From Paracamarosporium sp. OC-R06-R3 (taxonomy: Eukaryota > Ascomycota > Dothideomycetes > Pleosporales > Didymosphaeriaceae): 64,000 nucleotides of DNA. Positions within the stretch are counted from its first letter, which is position 1. Every line of letters begins with the position of its first letter. The DNA lies in contig JACVRA010000120.1 of the NCBI GenBank assembly GCA_019828545.1, positions 62,001-126,000 on the forward strand. The letters are read 5' to 3'. This document shows positions 34,237 through 46,217 of this stretch, in pieces. The position numbers were made by a program, and so were the translations under genes. The notes under the pieces were generated by a model, which saw nothing but the letters and a program-made list of their open reading frames with translations, ran no database searches and was not told the origin of the DNA.

Positions 34237-35932
34237 ACGCTTCGATGGGGACGCGTTGTAAGTCAGGAGACTTGGGGTCTATGTCACTCCGGGAGAGGCA
34301 ACATACTACCCAAACACTCGATGCGAGATAGTAATGCCCTCTTGGCAACGGATGTGATGTTGGTTTGGTCCAAAGGGGAAAACCTCGGAATGGTTATCGC
34401 AGCTCTAATTGCGGCTCTATACCCAATGAAGAATTTGGTGAAGCTTGTCTCACAGCAAGTAATTAAGGAATCTTACGGCGCATGTGCTATTTTACGATCA
34501 TGCTTGCTATGCTATTTCAGCCGTGACTCGCCTATCATATCGTGATTGGAGGTTTGCTTGCTGTGCAAATCGACCCACGACCTCCGATTGGCCATGGGCC
34601 AGAGACATGCTGACAAAATGGCTGTAGACGCTGGTGCTGCTTCCGTACGATGTCCGAAAATGCAACTACGCCATGCTGGAGCTCGATTGAGTGCTCGGTC
34701 TCAGCGGGGCTAATCGATGGTATATAGTTGATATGGCTTCCTCCCTGCGTGTCTTTGATATGATTGTACTTTCGATATACTCCTTCCTAGACCATATTGG
34801 CGTCGCAAAACCATACTAACGCAAACATAGGGACTCTTACATCGGAACCATTTTTGCATGCACGCAGGGCAACCAGACGCAGATCCTGCGCCTGATGTCT
34901 AGGCATGTACGCTACTAAACTGCTCGCGTGTGATTGTTGCCTCAACCATCGACCTCGTAACTCGTAATCATCGTATCACCTTCGCATTCGTTTGGAACCA
35001 TGGTTCAGCGTGCCGGAAGCAAAGAATGGAGTTGAGGAGGGCTGTCAGCATATGATTAGTCTGCAACTGCAGTTCGGTTCTCGATACACCGCTAAAGTGA
35101 GGGTTGATCACGAATCCAACATGGTAACGCTAGCTTGTTCCGAGCATTCTACGGGAGTCGGGGAAGAAATACAAACGTATGCGTATCAACTCAGGATACT
35201 GGAGTGGATGGCCTATCATCTGCCCGCGTCTTTGCGATCGGCACTTGCTGTCCACTGCAGCCTTGAAAGAGTCGGTGAGCTGTCCGGTGCATTAGCGCTC
35301 AAGGAAGCGTCGCAAACACAATGGCAGGCAGCAGTGCGCGAGGAGTCATGTCGAGATCGGGGCCGGCTGCGACCTTTGTACTCCATGCTGTCGGCGGCTT
35401 CGGGTTCGGAGACGGGGACGGGGCAAGGGCAGGCTCAAAATCGGCTGACGAACGGCCCCAGAAAGGCTTGCGGTTGTGTTCGACCGGAATTCGAGCGTGG
35501 ATAGGATGCCCTCGAGCCCACATCCATCGCAACCATGTCTCGGGAATCGGCGCCAAACACGCCCCGACTGGTGCGTAGACGCAAACCACTCTGCGAAGGG
35601 TGCAGCTTAGCAAGCCGACCTGGGGCGGCGCTGATTGGCAGGTTTTATCTCCGTCTGGAGCCGTGGCTAGCTTGCCTCTTGACCTCACCATTTTGCAAGC
35701 CTCCGAGGTATATGAATCTCGCTTGCCCGGGACACGATAACATGACGAGTCCCGAGTCCTCGAGTGCCCATGGCGTCGCCATTTTCCTGCGTGCTTTTGA
35801 CCCCCTGACAATCACCTGTGTTATACGTTGAAAACCACAAGGACAATAATTCAGCATCCACCCTGTCGCTTCCCCTTTGTTTTTGTTTCGGCAACGCGCA
35901 AGCCGCGCTGGAGGAGCCGTCCGAAGCCCGCA
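34237..35932. other. Intergenic between OAT and ABC transporter
   Basis: About 1.7 kb. A 170-codon plus-strand frame at 34992-35504 lacks a domain and turns low-complexity at its end; it was not accepted. The final 400 bp is presumably the transporter promoter and leader. Confidence 0.45.
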
Positions 35933-38900
35933 ATGTCTGGCTCCTCGTCTTTCAACGAGAAGGAGATGGATTGGCGGTTGCAGGACCAGGAGGCAGCAGC
36001 GGAGAACCCCAAGCAATATGAACCTATTGTGAGCGAACCTCAGGAGACGGCAAAGGTTGAGAAGGACCTGGAGGCGAATGCCGACAAACACAGCATACGT
36101 GGGCCGCTCTCCAGGCTGCAGAGCGCGCAGAGCGGTGTCTCCGAATGGAGCAGCGAATTGTCCGACACAAGAAGTTCTGCCACCGGAAAGAAGAGATGGT
36201 ACAAAAGGATGAATCCGCTGAAATGGGGCGCGAAACCACCGGTTCCGGAGACCAGGCTGCCATCGCGGGAGTACAAGGCCGGTTTCTTCAGCCGTCTTAC
36301 TTTCCAATGGATGGCCCCGCTCATGACTGTAAGTATTGTTCGAAGGAGCCATGATTCGACAGCTAATGCAGGGGTGTCTATAGGTTGGCTACAAGCGACC
36401 ACTCGAAAAGAATGACCTCTGGACCGTCAACCCAAATCGAAGTGCAGATGTCATGGTGGAGCGGCTGCAAGCTTCGTTCAAACGACGGAGAGAGGCAGGA
36501 GACGAAAGACTGCTTTTAGGTGCCTTGTTCGATACGTTCAAATGGGAGTTCATCCTCGGTGGTACATGTCAGCTTCTTGCAAGCATCATCCAGTCCGTTG
36601 CACCGTTTGTTCTACGATACTTGATCAACTTTGCACTCAAGGCGTATATCGCACAGCACAATGGCGGCCCCGCCCCTCCTATCGGTGAAGGTATCGGCTT
36701 AGTCATCGGCATTACGGCGATGCAGTTCTTCCAAAGTATGGCAACGAATCATTTCATGTACAGAGGCATGATGATCGGTGGCGAAGCAAGAGCCGTACTC
36801 ATAGCCGTTATTTTTGACAAGGCCATGAAGCTGTCAGGGCGTGCGAAGGCCGGCGGCAAGGCGATACTCGAAAAGCCACCAGCCGACGTAAAACCAGGAA
36901 GCGAAGCAGAAAAGAAGTGGTATCAAAAGATTCTCAAGAAGAAGCAAAAGGAAGCCGCTCAAGGGCCCCAAGGAGTCTCAGGAGATGGCCAAGGCTGGGG
37001 CAATGGCAGGATTATCAATCTGATGTCAACGGACACGTACCGTGTGGATCAAGCTAGTGGCTTCTTCCATATGATATGGTGCTCTCCCATCGCTATTTTG
37101 ATCACGATCGCTTTGCTGCTTATTAATTTGACGTACAGCGCCCTTCCTGGTATCGGTCTCCTCATTGTCACAATGCCTTTGCTTGGACGTGCTGTTCGCT
37201 CTCTTTTCCGCCGAAGAATGGCAATCAACAAGATCACGGATCAGCGCGTCAGTCTGACGCAGGAAATCTTGCAGGCCGTTCGCTTCGTCAAATACTTCGG
37301 ATGGGAGACGAGCTTCCTGGACCGTATCGATGCCATTAGGCGAAAGGAGATCAAGGGTACGTATTTTGTGACCACGTTACAGCTACGTCTATAGCCGGAA
37401 AACAAATTCCCGAGCATAGTCAGTCTTTTCATTGCTTGTCCTGAAATGGCACGGAGACTTGGGCTTTTGCACTGGTGCTGAAGACATGAATCTCGTTATT
37501 TTCGCTAACTACGTATCCAGGCATACAAGTTCTGCTTGCTATTCGAAACGGCATCATGGCAGTTGGAATGTCAATGCCGGTCTTTGCCTCCATGCTTGCC
37601 TTCATCACATACTCGTACGTCATGTTTCTATAACACCTAGTCACGCTCCAAACGTTCGGACGCCACAACTCATGGCGTCCGGATTTGCGACATGATGTAT
37701 CATAGTAACCCTGGATAGGCTCACGGATCATGGTCTTAACCCAGCACCGATCTTCTCATCGCTGGCGCTGTTCAATTCTCTACGCATTCCACTCAATTTC
37801 CTCCCTCTTGTGATCGGACAAGTTATCGATGCAAACGCATCAGTCAAGCGAATCCAAGAGTTTTTGTTGGCGGAGGAAGCTCAAGAGGACACGCAGTGGA
37901 ACTATGAGGCAAAAGAAGCCGTCATGATCAAGGGTGCAGACTTTACTTGGGAACGACACCCCACACGCGAAGATGAGGATGGTCCTCCAGGGAAGAAGGG
38001 CCCGCCTGGGAAGAAGCCGAAGAAGGAGAAAAAGGAGAAGAAAGATAAACGAAAGAGCGTGCAGTCTGTAGCAAGCGATACTAGTGGATCCGCCTCTGGT
38101 TCAGCAGAAAAGGCAGAAGACGAAGAGCCGCCGTTCCAATTGAAGGAACTCAATCTTTCCATTGGACGCAAGGAGCTGATCGCTGTAATAGGAGGCGTTG
38201 GGTCTGGCAAGAGTTCCTTCCTCGCGGCGTTAGCTGGAGACATGCGTCGAACTAAGGGTGAAGTTATGATTGGAGCGTCACGTGCTTTCTGTCCCCAGTA
38301 TGCCTGGATCCAGAATGCAACGGTGCGTGAGAATATCATCTTTGGGAAAGAGTTCAGGAACGATTGGTATAACAAGGTTGTAGATGCATGCGCCCTGCGA
38401 CCGGACTTGGAAATGCTCCCTAATCACGACAAAACCGAGATCGGTGAACGAGGCATTACAGTTTCTGGTGGCCAAAAGCAGCGTATGAACATCGCACGCG
38501 CCATTTACTTCGATGCGGATATCGTGTTGATGGACGATCCGTTATCTGCAGTGGATGCACACGTTGGGAGGCACATTATGGACAACGCTATTTGCGGCCT
38601 TCTTTCAAACAAATGCCGCATTCTAGCCACACATCAGCTTCATGTACTCGACCGATGCGATAGAATTGTTTTAGTTGAGGACGGCCGAATCCAGGCAGTG
38701 GATACGTTTCCGAACCTGATGGCTAATAACAAGGAATTCCAGCAGCTGATGACTATGACTGCGACAGAGGAGGCGAAGGAAAAACAAGAACAAGTTGTTG
38801 AAGACGAGATTGAAGACGAGAAGAAGCAGTCCAAGAAGAAACAAAAGAAGAAACCTGCTGCAGCGCTTATGCAGGAAGAGGATCGAGCTACGAAGGCCGT

Positions 38901-40840
38901 GGACTGGGGCGTCTGGCTAGCATATCTTCGAGCAGGGGGCGGCTTATGGGTCGGCCCAGTTGTGGTACTGCTTCTCATTCTTTCGCAGGGTGCAAATATT
39001 GCAACGAGCTTGTGGCTGTCCTGGTGGACGTCCAACAAGTTTGGCTACAGCGAAGGAGCTTATGTAAGCACTATCTGATTTGTCCATTGTTCATTGCTAA
39101 GTAAACCAAACAGATCGGAACATACGCTGCACTCGGCGTCTCGCAGGCTTTACTCATGTTTGCATTCTCAGTCGCTGTCTCTGTATTTGGCACCGAGGCT
39201 GGCAAAATTATGCTCCACCGCGCCATTCATCGTGTTCTTCGAGCTCCAATGTCCTTCTTCGACACCACACCCCTCGGACGCATCACGAATCGCTTCTCTA
39301 AAGACATCGACGTTATGGATAACACACTTACCGATGCGATCCGCATGTATTTCATGACATGTAAGCAATGCCATGGTACAAAGTGGGTGTTCGTGCTGGC
39401 GACTGTCTGGAGTTTTCAGACATTAACAGCTGGCTAAGGCACCTACTTCCACCCACTCCTTTGAATCTTGAGCATTACACTGACTTGTTACCTCTGCTTT
39501 TAGTGGCTATGATTATAAGTGTCTTTATACTCATCATCTCGTACTACTATTACTACGCCATCGCTCTAGGCCCACTCTTCCTCGTCTTCATGTTTTCTGC
39601 CGCCTATTATCGAGCATCAGCCCGCGAGGTCAAGCGCCACGAGTCGGTTCTTCGCAGTAACGTATTCGCCCGCTTCAGCGAGGCCGTCATGGGCACACCG
39701 ACTATTCGTGCCTATGGTTTGGAACAGCAGTTCTCACGTTCGGTGCGCGATGCGATCGATGATATGAACAGCGCGTACTATCTTACGTTTGCAAATCAGC
39801 GGTGGCTCAGCGTGCGTCTTGATGTTATTGGCATCCTGCTCGTCTTCACGACGGGGATTTTGGTTGTTACTTCCCGGTTCTCTGTCAACCCTAGCATTGC
39901 GGGTCTTGTGCTTTCTTACATCCTCACTATTGTCCAGATGATTCAGTTTACAGTTCGACAACTGGCCGAAGTCGAGAACAACATGAATGCTACCGAGCGA
40001 ATTCACCATTATGGCACCATGCTCGATGAAGAAGCTCCGCTCACGATGGGTGAGGTTCGGAAGACATGGCCAGAGCATGGTGAGATCGTGTTCCAGAACG
40101 TTGAAATGCGCTATAGGGAAGGTTTGCCATTGGTACTCAAAGGCCTCGACATGCATGTTGCAGCTGGTGAACGCATAGGTGTTGTTGGACGTACGGGAGC
40201 CGGCAAGTCCAGCATCATGAGCACGCTGTTCCGGCTTGTCGAGTTGTCCGGAGGATCAATTACCATCGACGGGGTCGATATCAGCACAATCGGGCTCCAC
40301 GACCTCCGTTCCAAGCTGGCCATTATCCCTCAAGACCCGACGCTCTTCAAGGGCACGATCCGCTCTAACCTTGATCCATTCAACGAGCATAGCGATCTGG
40401 AACTCTGGGGCGCACTGCGGCAGGCGGACTTGGTTTCTAGTGACGCAGCCATGGACGACAAATCGGGCCGGATCCATCTCGACTCGGTGGTGGAAGAGGA
40501 AGGTCTCAATTTCTCGCTTGGACAACGCCAGCTTATGGCCCTCGCTAGGGCCCTAGTGCGCGGTTCTCAGATCATTGTGTGTGACGAAGCGACTTCCTCG
40601 GTTGATTTCGAGACGGATCAGAAGATTCAAAAGACGATTGTTGATGGGTTCAGAGGCAAGACACTGCTCTGCATTGCGCATCGTTTGAAGACCATCATCG
40701 GATACGACCGCATCTGTGTCATGGACGCCGGCGTCATTGCAGAGCTGGACAAGCCGATCAATTTGTACGACCAGGGAGGCATTTTCAAGGGCATGTGCGA
40801 TCGGAGCGGGATTCGGAGGGAGGACTTTTTCACGACTTGA
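35933..40840 (+). CDS. ABCC/MRP-family transporter, Yor1-like
   Basis: Exons 35933..36328, 36384..37356, 37521..37614, 37719..39063, 39114..39360 and 39504..40840, giving 1463 aa. Order: cytosolic N-terminus; TMD1 (~135-540); NBD1 with Walker A GGVGSGKS (~646), signature VSGGQKQR and Walker B IVLMDDPLSAVD; TMD2 (~830-1140); NBD2 with Walker A GRTGAGKS (~1246), signature FSLGQRQ and Walker B IIVCDEATSSVD. It lacks the extra TMD0 of Ycf1, so it matches the short Yor1 type: plasma-membrane export of organic anions and drugs such as oligomycin. NBD1 has Asp instead of the catalytic Glu, as is normal for ABCC proteins. A Lys/Gly/Pro-rich insert precedes NBD1 and another Lys-rich stretch follows it. 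All six exons join in phase. Confidence 0.94.
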
Positions 40841-42000
40841 TTGAGATTTGAGGAAGAAATGGGACGATAATTGTTAATAGCGCGGGGTGCTGGGTTGTAG
40901 ATTGGAGCATTGCATCACCGGCGTTGGTCTTGGATATAGTGGCGCAGGACGTGTCGCCCAAGTGTAGCGGTTGGCACATGTAATAGATAGCCGGGGGCAT
41001 AAAAAATCCAGGGTGCAACAAATCCAACATAGCGCATACGCATACGCAGATAAACGGGAACGAGGTTCCATCCATGTGCAGCGTGAGGGACGGAGACATG
41101 GATGCATCGTATCGGCGCAATACGATGGTTCAGATACGAGTCTATACAGCGAGCCGTTCCGCTTCGGGCTAGTCGCTCCCACCAGGCACGTCCAGCCGCG
41201 GTCCAGGCGTCCACGGCGCTTGCCGCATCGGGACGCTCCAGTGCATGGTCCATGGCTGGCACTTGGACGCAACAAGCTCGGGGTGGCAGATAGCGAAGCC
41301 TGGCCGCGGCCTGGGGCTGGGCGGGCGGCTTGGGCGAGGGCACTCGTCCTGAGACGCGGCGGGTAAAAGTGCTGGGCGGGCGGGAGCAGTGCGAGGGCCG
41401 CGAGGGGCGCGAGGGGAGCGTGGGCGAGCAGGCTGAGGCTGAGGGCATGGGGGAGCGTATTCGCTTGGGGAGGAAACAGTCGATTTCATTGCGCGGCGCG
41501 CTAGCCAGGCTTTGGACGCGGCGGCGGCTCCGTTCGGGCTAGACCGCCAGAGGATCGCCGCTTGTCAGGAACGCGCAGCATGGCGAGCATTGGCCGCCCG
41601 GGCCCTCATATTCACCCCTTCCCCTCTTGCTGCTCCGCTGCCAGCTCTCTCGCCTTCAACGCTCTCTCGCCGCGCTTGTAGCTGCTTGCTGGACCAACGG
41701 CTCAAGCGTCCCCGTAGCTGCCACGCACGTTCCCGCCGCCCAACGCCATCGGTTGCGCCTGCCACACACCCCAGTCGATCCTGCCTCTTGACACGACACG
41801 ACACGGACCACGTCCAGACGTCACAGCTTCTCCTGTCTGTGATCCCCCGATCCAAATCCCCCCAAAATCACACCACGCCCCATCGCCAGCACTGCTCTGC
41901 AATTGCTCGCTGCAGTCTTGCTCTCCCTTGCTGGTCTCGTTGGTCTCCCAAACACTCCCTTAGCCAACCCACCCTTCACGCCTAGTTCGCAGACGTAGCA
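40841..42000. other. Intergenic, GC-rich; promoter of the small membrane protein gene
   Basis: About 1.16 kb. The frames here are Arg/Ala/Pro-rich on both strands and without domains. The ~250 bp before 42001 is C/T-rich, as in fungal 5' leaders. Confidence 0.45.
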
Positions 42001-42549
42001 ATGGCAGCAAACATGGAGAAGCCTGTCACCTTTGGAGCCACCGTCGAGGGCCTGAACCCGCCCCAAACGCTCCGCTCCCCACCTTCCAACGACTCCACCA
42101 TGTCGACGTCAGCCGACGAGAAGGAAATGGGCCTCGACTCGTCGAATCCCTTCTCTGCCTTCTACAAACACCCCGACGCACGCCGCTCCATGGACGCCCC
42201 TCCTCAGAGCAAGACGCACCTCGACGTCAACGTCTACGACCACGACCCGGAGTCTGGTGCCCCTCTGTCGGCCGCCACGACGCAGCAGCCCAAGCTGTCG
42301 GTCGACGGCCGCGTCAAGGAATGCACCATGTGGCCGTCGCGGCAGGCGATAATGGAGAAGAAGAAGCGGAGCCAGCGGACCAAGGGCTGCAGCTGCTTCC
42401 ACAACCTGAGCAACAAGCAGAGACTTTGGGTTAAGATCGTCATTGCTTTATTCCTTGTCGCCGCTGCGGCTGGCACCGGCGTGGGCATCTCCAAGGCTGT
42501 GGGTGGAGGCGTGTGGAAGAAGCCCGGCGAGCACGGTCCGATTCAGTAG
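42001..42549 (+). CDS. Small single-pass membrane protein, fungal-specific
   Basis: A single-exon gene of 182 aa. The first ~115 residues are polar and probably disordered, rich in Ser, Pro and Asp. A basic, Cys-containing stretch (MEKKKRSQRTKGCSCFHN) directly precedes one hydrophobic segment (VKIVIALFLVAAAAGTGVG, ~145-163), followed by a short Gly/Lys-rich tail. The basic side before the helix predicts the N-terminus on the cytosolic side. The cysteines near the membrane could be palmitoylated (inference). No known domain is recognised. Similar polar-plus-one-helix proteins are common among Pezizomycotina hypotheticals. The start is the first ATG after a C/T-rich leader. Confidence 0.7.
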   Translation: MAANMEKPVTFGATVEGLNPPQTLRSPPSNDSTMSTSADEKEMGLDSSNPFSAFYKHPDARRSMDAPPQSKTHLDVNVYDHDPESGAPLSAATTQQPKLSVDGRVKECTMWPSRQAIMEKKKRSQRTKGCSCFHNLSNKQRLWVKIVIALFLVAAAAGTGVGISKAVGGGVWKKPGEHGPIQ

Positions 42550-45190
42550 AGGAGCTCCAGGTCCGTAGTTGCAGACTTATAAATGTGAATAAACACTGAC
42601 CGAGCACAGCACTTACGCATCCGAGCTTCTGATTCCGCAATAGCTGTTCCGGCATTCAAAGTGGCTCAGCTGGTGTCCATATATGCACAATCGTTACCTG
42701 GTCCATGACCCGCAGACTACCACCTCACGCACATCATGCATCTGCGTGACTATGGACAATTTAGCCCCTGGGCCCACGAGCGCCACCCCATCTCTTCCGC
42801 ACGCATCACCACCGAAACATCTGCTTTGTTCCGCTCTGCTCAGCGCCTCGGCATCGCCCAACGTCTTAAGCCTCCATCCCTTGCAATCAATCGATTCACA
42901 GAGATACCCATCTATTCGGAACGAAACGATCAAACGAACAGCAGCTCATCGCGTGGAATCGCTTCCTCCTTGGTTTACGGATTTTCCTCTTCTCTCTTCT
43001 TCGCGCATTTAGACTATTGCTTGATATCCCTTTTGGTACTTTCTGTTACTGTTAGTGTAATGACTGTTCTCCATATTCCTTTGGCTACTAGTGTATATAT
43101 TCGTTTCTCTGTTTGTTTGGTTGTTGGCTTCTGCTGAGTGAGCGAGTGTGGTTGGGGTGGGGAGGTACAGGGAGGTGTAGACATGGTTGAGGTGAGATGG
43201 GCGGGACATGCGTTCTGTACTACGCTGTGTGTGGTCATAGTAAGTAGAGAGAATATTTCGCAAAGGAAGGATGGCAAGGCGTGGATGGAGTGTATATGTG
43301 GAAGAATAGAGTAGCGGGGGCGGAGAGGGGTCATGAATTAAATCGGATTGAATCAAACCAAGTATCGTGACCGATGCTCATGTCTTGGGCGTCTACTATC
43401 CATGTCTATCCAGATCCGTAAAATTCATACTCATGTCTGTGCTCGTACTTCCACTTTCCTCATCATCCTAGGTCCTGTTTTACATACGTATTTACCTTTC
43501 ATCTTGTATCTTCCACGAACGTGTAATGTCTGTTTCGATGTGGTCGGTTTATGTGAGTAACATGCCACTGACACCGGTTGTTTTGTGCAGAATTGGACTG
43601 GAACAAGTCGACTTGACCTGACCTGACCTGAAATTAGCTTAGTTGACCTGAGCTAAACGACTTGACTTGACTTGACCTGAACTTTACTTCGGTTGACTTG
43701 ACATTACCTGCCCAGTCAGAGCGCAGATCAGCCCAACCTGAAATCAGTATGCTGACATTACTGTTTTAGGTCAGAGTACGTTTGAACCGTATTACAGCTT
43801 GAAATATGAATAAGATACAGCGTTAGGTTGAATCAGGTCAAATCAAGTCAGGTCAGGGCAACCGAGGCAATGTTAAGTTACCTCATTTCATCTTGTTATA
43901 ATTCGTATCCATCCACTTCTTCTCAAACAGCACAGACTACCCCACCCAGCCATCTATCTACATGTATATAATCTCTTCTATATATATGCTTCTTATATGA
44001 TTTGCCCTATTCATCAAGGCATTTCCTACACTCATAACATGGGATTATGTACAAATAAACACGGAGAAAGCTGACCTCGTAAATGCGTAAAATAAAAATG
44101 GAGGTGCAGCTAGAGCAGAATAATCGGGACCGAGATCGTGGCTTACTAGTGTAATGGGAAAGTGTTTTGGCTTGGTTCTGTTTACGTGGAATGCGCTAAA
44201 TGTGTGAATGTACTGCGTAATATGAGTGGATTGATAAGTTTTTGTAGGACAGAGTATGGAAGACTTGCTGAACTCTGCCAACTGTAGGATACAGTAACAT
44301 TATCAGGGGAGGGAAGGAATACAGCGTGGCTGCGGGTTCCTCTCTACAGGAGGTGTGTACACAGTTTCAAAGGCCACGAGGTGGCTTTAGGAGGCTAGAA
44401 GCTCTTGAAATTGGCTTCACTTAGCAAACAATATATTCTGTCCCGGGTTGATTGCTGCTACTGGTACTTTGGTCTTGTGAAACCTTAAGTGTGTTCTAAG
44501 ATAGGGGAGCCGATTCAATAGCGGCCTGCGTAATTGTATGCCGTAGTGAAATGGAGTCGGAACAGTGCTGACTACGAGCTTGTAGAGTAATGGCCAAAAG
44601 TCATAGCTATCACAAGTACTTCGAGTCTGCGTTCGTGAGCTATTCCCTAGGCCCTCTAACCTACACTAAGTACATTTCCATTTGAACAGTACACTACAAA
44701 CGATTCTTTGTCACTTCCTGAGCTATTGAAGTTGTTCCTATAGATAAACAATAGCACATTATAGAAAATACAGCTATGTAAACAAGTACTGATCCGAAGA
44801 AACACGTTGTGATACTGTCAAGTGATTACGAGCTCAGACCACTTTGGATGAGACATTGCCTTGTAAGGTACAGTATAAATATTAGTAGAAATTTGATTTT
44901 GGTACGGGAGATGGCTAGGGTCCAAGTGCAGCCAAGAAAGTAAAAGCGGAATAGAACGATTCTTCCTCCAAGCATCGCGTCTTTTGTGGTGTGGTGTGTT
45001 GAGGAGTATAGTAGGTGTATTTACAGATTAGGTAAAGAATTTGACGCAAAGCCTGCAGCTTCAAAAGATATGCCCACACATGCAACTCCGACGTCACGCC
45101 TCAAGAGCACAATTATTCCCACAGAAAAGGAGAAGAAAAAAACCAACCAACATGGGTATCATGCATTGTCTCTTCTATCACACACCTATC
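42550..45190. other. 2.6-kb gene-poor, repeat-bearing interval
   Basis: No domain-bearing frame on either strand. The centre holds TGACCTG-type direct and inverted repeats (43611-43862). The rest is AT-rich with scattered short frames. It ends in the 3' UTR of the Rrp17 gene. Confidence 0.5.
43611..43862. repeat. TTGACCTG/TTGACTTG repeat cluster with inverted arm
   Basis: From 43611 to 43710 the motif TTGACCTG or TTGACTTG occurs about ten times, partly back-to-back (TGACCTGACCTGACCTG). From 43825 to 43862 the complementary motif AGGTCA/AAGTCA occurs about four times. The two arms could pair across ~115 bp. No gene covers them. Confidence 0.75.
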
Positions 45191-45922
45191 TTAATCCACC
45201 TTCCTCTTCGCCGCCAACTTCTTCTTCTTCAACCCCTGCTTCACCCTCTCCGCCTTCCTCTCCGTCTTCGTCTCATACCGGAACTTAATCTTCTTCTTTT
45301 TCGGTCGATTGCTCTTTGGCTTTTCCTTCGTCCAAATCCTTTTCTCCTTCTTCGCTTCCTCGCCTTCTTCCTCCCCGTCGTCCCCGCGCTTCTCAAACCC
45401 GTGCTTCGATATCCCTACGCTTTCGATCGTAACAGTTGTGTACCTGTCTTCGTCGACGAACTCTTCTTCCTCGTTTATGGTGTCTTCGGTGGGAGGGTTA
45501 GGGGCCTCGGGGTCAGCGATCCCGTTCCATTCTTCGACGGATGAGTCTTCGTCATCTTCGTCGCCGGCATCGCTGATGTCACCGTTTGCCTGTCGGACTA
45601 ACCGGTTCACCTCCTCGACGTGCTTTTCCAGGTCTTCCTTGCGCTGCTTGCGTACCTAGGACCAATGTATCAGCTTAGCTCTACAGTATCCTGCACCAGC
45701 CGTTCCTAGTACTGTGAGGAGGGGTGCCAGGTGTTGTTGACATACCTCCGCACGAAATCTTAGTTTCTCTGCTCTTTCTTTCTTGGCGTTCTCCTCCTCT
45801 GCGAGCTTCTGACGTGCGAGCTTGCGTTTGTGGAACCCGGTGAGGTATTCTTCGCGGGCGGCGGGGTCGAAGTTGATCTCGGTGACGACGGAGGTTTTGC
45901 GCTTTTTCGAAGGGGGTGCCAT
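45191..45922 (-). CDS. rrp17: Ribosome biogenesis protein Rrp17/NOL12
   Basis: Exons complement(45746..45922) and (45191..45655); 213 aa. The N-terminus has the NOL12-family motif FDPAAREEYLTGFHKRKLAR (~20-39), followed by a long basic-acidic coiled coil (~40-75). The middle is very acidic, and the C-terminus is extremely Lys/Arg-rich with nucleolar signals (KKKKIKFRYETKTERKAER). The family is nucleolar; yeast Rrp17 is a 5'-3' exonuclease needed for 60S maturation. The 90-bp intron joins RAE|VRKQRKEDLEKHVEEVN. The gene ends in RKVD. Confidence 0.9.
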
Positions 45923-46217
45923 TGTGTGAGAAGGGTGTTGCGGGGACGGAGGCCGGGTAGGCGAATTGGTGAATACACGCTGCGGCGATGTCGAGTAAGA
46001 AAGGTTGAACTTTTTTGTGGAGATGGAGGCGTGGGTTTGGCAGCGGCAGGTTTTGCCGAGGTTGGAGTGGCTGGTGCGTGGCGTATAGGCTGTTGATGAA
46101 CCACAGATCGAGTTAGACGTCTGACATTGGACATGGCATCGGATGGTATCATTGATTCATTGAGCCGACTATGGACAAGATGCTCATTAACCTCTGCCTG
46201 AGAGGCATGCTCCGTTT

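Noticed and set aside
34992..35504. 170-codon plus-strand frame
   Set aside because: Composition is partly protein-like, but no domain or splice context is seen, and the end is low-complexity Gly/Thr/Gln. It lies in the probable ABC transporter promoter.
38000..38060. Lys/Gly/Pro-rich segment before NBD1 considered as an unspliced intron
   Set aside because: It is in frame with no splice signals, and lysine-rich inserts before NBD1 occur in fungal ABCC proteins.
38500..38545. Asp for Glu in NBD1 Walker B as a defect
   Set aside because: This is the normal degenerate site of ABCC transporters, and NBD2 is canonical.
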